Part shown: positions 57,512 through 64,000 of the stretch, piece after piece
Numbering within the stretch: the stretch's first letter is position 1
Layout of the letters: every line of letters starts with the position of its first letter
DNA from: Pseudomonadota bacterium
GTDB taxonomy: Bacteria; Pseudomonadota; Gammaproteobacteria; Burkholderiales; JABEVD01
Assembly (NCBI GenBank): GCA_021848825.1
Contig: JAJZTQ010000009.1
Coordinates: forward strand, 1-64,000
Direction: 5' to 3'
DNA: 64,000 nt
Translations under genes and position numbers: made by a program
Notes under the pieces: generated by a model
Database searches by the model: none
Told to the model about the DNA's origin: nothing
What the model saw: only the letters and a program-made list of their open reading frames with translations

Positions 57512-59266
57512 TCAACGACGGTCGTGTTCGAAATCGAACATGTTCATGAGGTCCCCCAATGCGGGCTTGTTCAGCGGAACATAGGGATTGTCGTCCGATG
57601 CGACCGGATTGGGCAGGCTGTCGCGGCTGCGGTGCGAAAGCGGCTTCAGATCCCAGTTCTTTTCGATGAACTTGAGGATGGAGGCATGATCGGCATAGAC
57701 GTGATCGACATGACCCTTCTTCGCATAAGGCGATACGACGATGAGCGGAATCCTCGTGCCGTCGCCGAAGAAGTCGATCGGCTGGATATAGCCTGAATCG
57801 TAATAGCCGCCGCCTTCGTCGGTGGTGATGATGATCGCCGTGCTTTCCCATGCCTTCCTGTCGCTCTTCACCCTGTTGATGATGTCCATCACGAAGCCTT
57901 CATAGGCGGAAAGCGTGGAATCTGCGGGATGGCCTGCCTGGCTCTCGAATGGCCTGATGAAGGAAACAGCAGGCAATGTCGATTCATCCTGGACATCCTG
58001 GTAGAACTGCGTGACATCCTGAAGATTGGATTTCATCGGACCTGTCATCACCGACTTGAAGAACGTGAAGGGGTCGCAGATGTTGCAGTACTGGTTGGTG
58101 GGATTCACGCCGTCGGCTCTTCCGCCGCTGTACCATTTCCAGGAAACGCCCTTCGCACTCAAGGCATCGGCGATGGTCGGCATATACTGGGGAGGCAGGG
58201 TGAAATGGGTCGGACCCAGCGGATTCAGCTCGCCTGAAGGCGTATAGCCGGGAGCATAGTTGTTCAGGAGATAATAGGTCCTCGGTGCGCAATTTCCGCC
58301 CCTGAACGTCCTGCCGGGTTGGCTCCTGACATAGTTCCTGATCTGGCTCACCCCCGGCTGGCTGGAATCGGCGCAGTCAACGTAGGAACCGCCTCCGTAG
58401 CCGTCCTGAATGTAGAAATTATTTGTGCCGGGCTGGGGATCGGGATTCTCGATCTGGTTGGCAGGCGGCATGTCAGGCGCGCCGTTCTGGTTGTGAAACG
58501 CAACGTCTGCACTCGCTATGGAGATGAAGTTCGCTCCCGTTCCGCCCATCACGAACTGATGATAATTGTCGCTGATCGCATACCGGTCGGCGAGCGCCTT
58601 GAATTCGGGAACATCTCCTGCGCTCATGTTGTAGAAGCCGAGCGCTTCTCCGCCCGAATACGTATTGGCAGGGGTCGGTGCAGGCGGGCTGTTCTGGGGC
58701 CCGATGCCGACGGTCTTGTCGACCCAGGCGAAAAGATCCATTTTTCCGCCGTCGACCTGCTGCCACATCTGGAAGAAGCGATGCACCGGGTCGCCGAGAT
58801 ACGCATTCTGGTACGGCACATAGCGTGTGATCTGGAAGGGGCCGCTCGGCAGGTTGGCGGGGAAACGCGCATCCGGAACGCCTGGAGGCTGGCCGAAAGC
58901 ATAGGTCGTCTGGGGCTGCGGCAAATAGGGAAAAGGCTGAGTGATGGCGGGCTCGAGGCTGTAGCGGTTCAGATCGCTCGCCTGATTCTGCAGCGCCTTC
59001 GAGAAATTCGGTCCGGGCGTGCCGTCTGCATTGACGATCCCTTCGGAAAGCAGGTTCCTGATGGCCTCACTGTGTTTCGGCTGATAGGCGCCGAAAACAT
59101 TGTCGAACGAATGGTTCTCGCCGATGATGACGATGACATGCCTGATCGGCGTTCTGGCATGGACCTTCTTTTCGTGATCCGGTTTATCCATGTCCGAGGC
59201 ATGAACGAACCCGCTGCTGCCCATCAATGCGATGCTCAGCGCGACTAGCGACATCCTGTATTTCAT
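57512..59266 (-). CDS. Secreted phosphoesterase (AcpA / phospholipase C-like)
   Basis: The 584-aa precursor has a signal peptide (cut after FVHA, residue 23) and the alkaline-phosphatase-like nucleophile region GENHSFDNVFG. Late metal-site segments are TTDEGGGYYD and the HVDH pair. It belongs to the phosphoesterase family that includes acid phosphatase AcpA and phospholipase C. The substrate (phosphate ester or phospholipid) is not decided by sequence. A 259-bp A+T-rich region precedes it. Confidence 0.88.
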   Translation of the reverse strand: MKYRMSLVALSIALMGSSGFVHASDMDKPDHEKKVHARTPIRHVIVIIGENHSFDNVFGAYQPKHSEAIRNLLSEGIVNADGTPGPNFSKALQNQASDLNRYSLEPAITQPFPYLPQPQTTYAFGQPPGVPDARFPANLPSGPFQITRYVPYQNAYLGDPVHRFFQMWQQVDGGKMDLFAWVDKTVGIGPQNSPPAPTPANTYSGGEALGFYNMSAGDVPEFKALADRYAISDNYHQFVMGGTGANFISIASADVAFHNQNGAPDMPPANQIENPDPQPGTNNFYIQDGYGGGSYVDCADSSQPGVSQIRNYVRSQPGRTFRGGNCAPRTYYLLNNYAPGYTPSGELNPLGPTHFTLPPQYMPTIADALSAKGVSWKWYSGGRADGVNPTNQYCNICDPFTFFKSVMTGPMKSNLQDVTQFYQDVQDESTLPAVSFIRPFESQAGHPADSTLSAYEGFVMDIINRVKSDRKAWESTAIIITTDEGGGYYDSGYIQPIDFFGDGTRIPLIVVSPYAKKGHVDHVYADHASILKFIEKNWDLKPLSHRSRDSLPNPVASDDNPYVPLNKPALGDLMNMFDFEHDRR

Positions 59267-59525
59267 CTTGGTCTCCCGTTGAAAATGCGCGATGAGTCGC
59301 GCCGGAAGATCAAGTTAACCCGGAAAGATGTCAATCATGTTATCAGGAGACCATGTCGAGAAACACCGAAATAAAATAGATAACCATTTAAAAACCAACA
59401 GTTATCAAAAAAACAGGGCATAGTCACCCATTCACATTTTCTTCACATAAGGCTCTGATCAAAAGACATTATCCATCGAATCATGACGCTGCGGAAAAAT
59501 CTGGCTTTCGTCCAATTTCAGACAA
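59267..59525. promoter_or_regulatory. A+T-rich upstream region of the phosphoesterase with an 11-bp-spaced direct repeat
   Basis: TTCACA occurs twice, at 59431-59436 and 59442-59447, an 11-bp period as in PhoB boxes. The repeats themselves only partly match the PhoB consensus. No other gene or RNA is seen in the gap. Confidence 0.3.
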
Positions 59526-61181
<1,656 letters not shown>

Positions 61182-61236
61182 TCAATATGGAATTATGGAG
61201 TAGAATCTTCTCATCAATACCGGAATTCCTGCAATC

Positions 61237-63741
61237 ATGCCAGACAAACGCCTCGTCAGAAGCAACCCCGTCCCCAACATCACGGAACTGCCCCCGCTCG
61301 GGCTCGCCTCCGTCAACATTGCCGAAGATTTCAAGCGGCACTTCACCCATACCCTGGGTCGGGACAAGTATTCGAAATCTGTTCATTATGTCTACAGCGC
61401 ATTGTCGATCACGATGCGGGACAGGCTGATGGAGCGATGGAAGAAGACGAAATACGCCTATCATGAGCAGGACTGCAAGCAGACCTACTACCTTTCCCTC
61501 GAATTCCTGATGGGCAGAGCGCTCGGAAACGCCATGCTGAACCTCGGCATCACGGATGAAACGGAGCGCGCCATGATGGATCTCGGACTGGTGCTGGAAG
61601 AACTCACCGAGAAGGAAAAGGATGCGGGTCTCGGAAACGGCGGTCTGGGCCGCCTTGCAGCCTGCTTCCTGGACAGCTGCGCGACATTGCAGCTTCCGGT
61701 CATGGGATACGGCATCCGCTACGAATACGGCATGTTCAGGCAGATCATCCAGAACGGCTACCAGGTCGAGGAGCCTGACCATTGGCTGAGGGACGGAAAC
61801 GTCTGGGAAATCGAGCGCCCCGAATACACGCAGCGCATCCATTACGGCGGAAGAAGCGAAGCCTACAAATCGGAAAGCGGCCAGATGAAGATGCGCTGGG
61901 TGGATACCAGCGACGTGCTTGCCGTCCCCTACGACGTGCCCATCCCCGGCTACAGGAACGGCACGGTCAACACGCTGAGGCTATGGAAGGCTGCCGCGAC
62001 GGACGAATTCAATCTCACCGAGTTCAATCTGGGGGGATACGCCGAATCCGTTTCCGCCAAGAATGCTGCGGAAAACATCACCATGGTGCTCTATCCGAAT
62101 GATGCGAGCGAGAACGGCAAGGAACTCAGACTGAGGCAGCAGTATTTCCTCGCCTCCGCAAGCCTTCAGGACGTGCTCGCGCGGTGGAAGGCCTCTCACG
62201 GAAACGATTTCTCCGAATTTGCCGAAAAGAACTGCTTCCAGCTGAACGATACCCACCCGACCTGCGCGGTCGCCGAACTGATGCGCCTGCTGATGGACGA
62301 GCATGGTCTCTGCTGGGACGAAGCATGGGCCATCACGTCGGATACCATGGCCTACACGAACCATACGCTTCTTCCGGAGGCGCTCGAAAAATGGCCGGTG
62401 AGGATGTTCGAGAAGCTCCTCCCCAGGCTGCTCGAAATCATCTACGAGATCAATGCGCGATTCCTCACGAAAGTTGCGGCCAGATGGCCATGGGACTTCG
62501 AGCGGCAGGCCAGGATGTCTCTGATAGAGGAAGGCGAAGTTCCCCATGTCAGAATGGCCTATCTCGCGATAGTCGGCTCCTTTTCAGTCAACGGCGTGGC
62601 TGAACTCCATTCCGATCTTCTGAAGAAAGGGCTCTTCAGGGATTTTCATGATCTCTGGCCTGAAAGATTCAACAACAAGACGAACGGCGTCACGCCCAGG
62701 CGATGGCTCGCCTGGTGCAATCCCGGCCTTTCAAAACTGATCACCTCCCGGATAGGGGAAGACTGGATCACGGATCTTTCCGACCTGAAAAAACTCGCGC
62801 CGCTTGCCGAAGATAGGGAATTCCGGAAGGCCTGGCGGGAAGTGAAGCGCAACAACAAGCTGAAGCTGATCGAATACCTGAAGGATCCCGGTCATGGCGG
62901 TGTGGAATTCGATCCCGATTCGCTTTTCGACGTCCAGGTCAAGCGCATGCACGAATACAAGCGTCAGCTTCTCAACATCCTGCACGTCATCCATCTGTAC
63001 GACAGGATCAAGGAAGGGGATACGCTCAACTGGACGCCCAGATCCGTGTTGATAGGCGGGAAGGCTGCACCCGGCTACTACATGGCGAAATGCATCATCA
63101 AGCTGATCTGCAACGTCGCCAACATCGTCAACAGCGACGAATCCGCCAACAGCTTCCTCAAGGTCGTGTTCATGCCCAACTACCGCGTCTCGGCAATGGA
63201 GATGATCTGCCCCGCCACGGATCTCTCGGAACAGATTTCGACTGCCGGGAAGGAAGCATCCGGAACGGGGAACATGAAGTTCATGATGAACGGCGCCGTC
63301 ACCATCGGCACGCTCGATGGCGCGAACATCGAAATAAGAGAGGAAGTGGGAAGCGAAAATTTCTTCCTGTTCGGGCTCGATGCGCATGAAGTGGAGGCGG
63401 TCAGGCAGCATTACAACCCGGGCGAGATCATCGAGCGGGACAGGGATTTGAAGCGGGTGATGCGCCTCATCGAATCGGGGCATTTCAACAAGTTCGAACA
63501 CGGCATTTTCGACAGCATCATCCATTCCATCTACAGCCCTCACGATCCCTGGGTTGTCGCAGCGGATTTCAGGAGCTATGTCGATGCCCAGGAACGCGCA
63601 GCCAAAGCCTACCAGGACCAGGACAGCTGGACCAGGATGAGCATTCTGAACACCGCTGCAAGCGGAAAGTTCTCCACCGACAGGACCATGCGCGACTACA
63701 ATCAGAGCATCTGGCGGCTCGAAAGGGTCGACCCCGTTTAA
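61237..63741 (+). CDS. glgP: Glycogen/starch phosphorylase, full length
   Basis: The 834-aa GT35 enzyme has the PLP lysine K681 in EASGTGNMKFMMNG and the early GLGNGGLGRLAACFLDS. It releases glucose 1-phosphate from glycogen. It is divergent from pgm, the next step in use of glucose 1-phosphate. A second, short phosphorylase is at 4915-6594. Only a weak GGAA ribosome site precedes the start. Confidence 0.96.
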   Translation: MPDKRLVRSNPVPNITELPPLGLASVNIAEDFKRHFTHTLGRDKYSKSVHYVYSALSITMRDRLMERWKKTKYAYHEQDCKQTYYLSLEFLMGRALGNAMLNLGITDETERAMMDLGLVLEELTEKEKDAGLGNGGLGRLAACFLDSCATLQLPVMGYGIRYEYGMFRQIIQNGYQVEEPDHWLRDGNVWEIERPEYTQRIHYGGRSEAYKSESGQMKMRWVDTSDVLAVPYDVPIPGYRNGTVNTLRLWKAAATDEFNLTEFNLGGYAESVSAKNAAENITMVLYPNDASENGKELRLRQQYFLASASLQDVLARWKASHGNDFSEFAEKNCFQLNDTHPTCAVAELMRLLMDEHGLCWDEAWAITSDTMAYTNHTLLPEALEKWPVRMFEKLLPRLLEIIYEINARFLTKVAARWPWDFERQARMSLIEEGEVPHVRMAYLAIVGSFSVNGVAELHSDLLKKGLFRDFHDLWPERFNNKTNGVTPRRWLAWCNPGLSKLITSRIGEDWITDLSDLKKLAPLAEDREFRKAWREVKRNNKLKLIEYLKDPGHGGVEFDPDSLFDVQVKRMHEYKRQLLNILHVIHLYDRIKEGDTLNWTPRSVLIGGKAAPGYYMAKCIIKLICNVANIVNSDESANSFLKVVFMPNYRVSAMEMICPATDLSEQISTAGKEASGTGNMKFMMNGAVTIGTLDGANIEIREEVGSENFFLFGLDAHEVEAVRQHYNPGEIIERDRDLKRVMRLIESGHFNKFEHGIFDSIIHSIYSPHDPWVVAADFRSYVDAQERAAKAYQDQDSWTRMSILNTAASGKFSTDRTMRDYNQSIWRLERVDPV

Positions 63742-63766
63742 TTCTCGAAATCCGTACATAGCCAAA

Positions 63767-64000
63767 ATGAATTCAATTCAGACTGCTCCTGCACTCGAAC
63801 AGGAAGGAAATTTCTTCGAAATTCTCGAAGGCATCGGAAAAAAGCGCTTCTACCCGAAAAACGCAATCATCCTCAACGAAGGGGACCCTTCAAGCTTCCT
63901 TTACCTCATCAATTCGGGGAGGATCAAGGTCTACCTTTCAGACGAGCAGGGGCACGAAATCGTGCTCAACATCATGGAGGAAGGCGAATACTTCGGCGAA
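63767..64000 (+). CDS. CRP/FNR-family protein, N-terminal part (cut by window end)
   Basis: The first 78 residues are visible: the beta-roll of a cyclic-nucleotide-binding domain (ILNEGDPSSFLYLINSGRIK...GEYFGE). The rest lies beyond the window, so whether a helix-turn-helix follows is unknown. There is no cysteine cluster at the N-terminus, so it is not FNR. It starts 25 bp after glgP. Confidence 0.8.
   Translation, partial: MNSIQTAPALEQEGNFFEILEGIGKKRFYPKNAIILNEGDPSSFLYLINSGRIKVYLSDEQGHEIVLNIMEEGEYFGE

Overview
The window reads as a stretch of Gram-negative proteobacterial chromosome, most likely a betaproteobacterium of the Nitrosomonadales type. The evidence is a 4.5S RNA gene beside dnaX-ybaB-recR, a petABC bc1 operon, a class I fumarase, an FNR with a full cysteine cluster, lpxK/kdsB, PreP and a PPi-dependent phosphofructokinase. 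The family-level assignment is inference. Coding density is very high, ATGA/TGATG/TTGA stop-start overlaps are common, and TTG or GTG starts recur. About 65 protein genes are supported. I saw no rRNA, tRNA, CRISPR array, prophage or complete insertion sequence.

Layout. 0.3-2.1 kb: lipoprotein c-type cytochrome and ammonium channel (minus). 2.3-8.5 kb (plus): cNMP-binding protein, 2-Cys peroxiredoxin, DUF302 protein, transaldolase, a short alpha-glucan phosphorylase, YgfZ and MtnA. 8.5-12.4 kb (minus): 4.5S RNA, PagL-like deacylase, dnaX, ybaB, recR, pseudouridine synthase. 12.4-18.1 kb: fumarase, acs, GNAT, cupin, an orphan protein and a membrane methyltransferase. 18.1-22.8 kb: purU, then trhP and petABC (minus). 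22.9-29 kb: Aer-like chemoreceptor with a periplasmic heme c motif, two-component system with a MgtC/DUF4010 membrane protein, TPR protein. 29.4-32.3 kb: desaturase, a divergent FNR-box region with a candidate small RNA, DUF3034 outer-membrane protein, a 293-bp MITE and a 51-aa membrane protein. 32.3-37.6 kb: PreP, exonuclease I, cytochrome b561, DUF2934 protein. 37.5-43.6 kb: fnr, hemN, ylqF, pepN. 43.2-48.5 kb: DUF3293 protein, methyltransferase, mutL-miaA, PilZ protein, xseA. 48.8-52.4 kb: exbB-exbD-lpxK-Trm112-kdsB-adk. 52.4-57.5 kb: pfp, hppA, gamma carbonic anhydrase, PatB-type lyase. 57.5-64 kb: phosphoesterase, phosphoglucomutase, full-length glycogen phosphorylase, and the start of a CRP/FNR-family gene cut by the window edge.

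How it fits together. Central carbon genes (transaldolase, two phosphorylases, Pgm, PPi-PFK, H+-PPase, fumarase, Acs) suggest glycogen storage with pyrophosphate-saving glycolysis. Respiratory and redox genes (bc1 complex, cytochromes, FNR, HemN, Aer-like receptor) suggest life across changing oxygen. The most interesting signals are non-coding or architectural. A perfect FNR box at 30563-30576 sits at -41.5 to a -10 element and is followed by an intrinsic terminator about 100 nt downstream, which looks like an FNR-activated small RNA, and the box is also well placed for the divergent desaturase. A second, weaker FNR-like site is placed at -41.5 for hemN next to fnr. The chemoreceptor combines an Aer-type PAS with a periplasmic CxxCH heme site. 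A TA-flanked MITE landed exactly on a stop codon beside a terminator without changing the protein. No wholly new defence or mobile system is visible.
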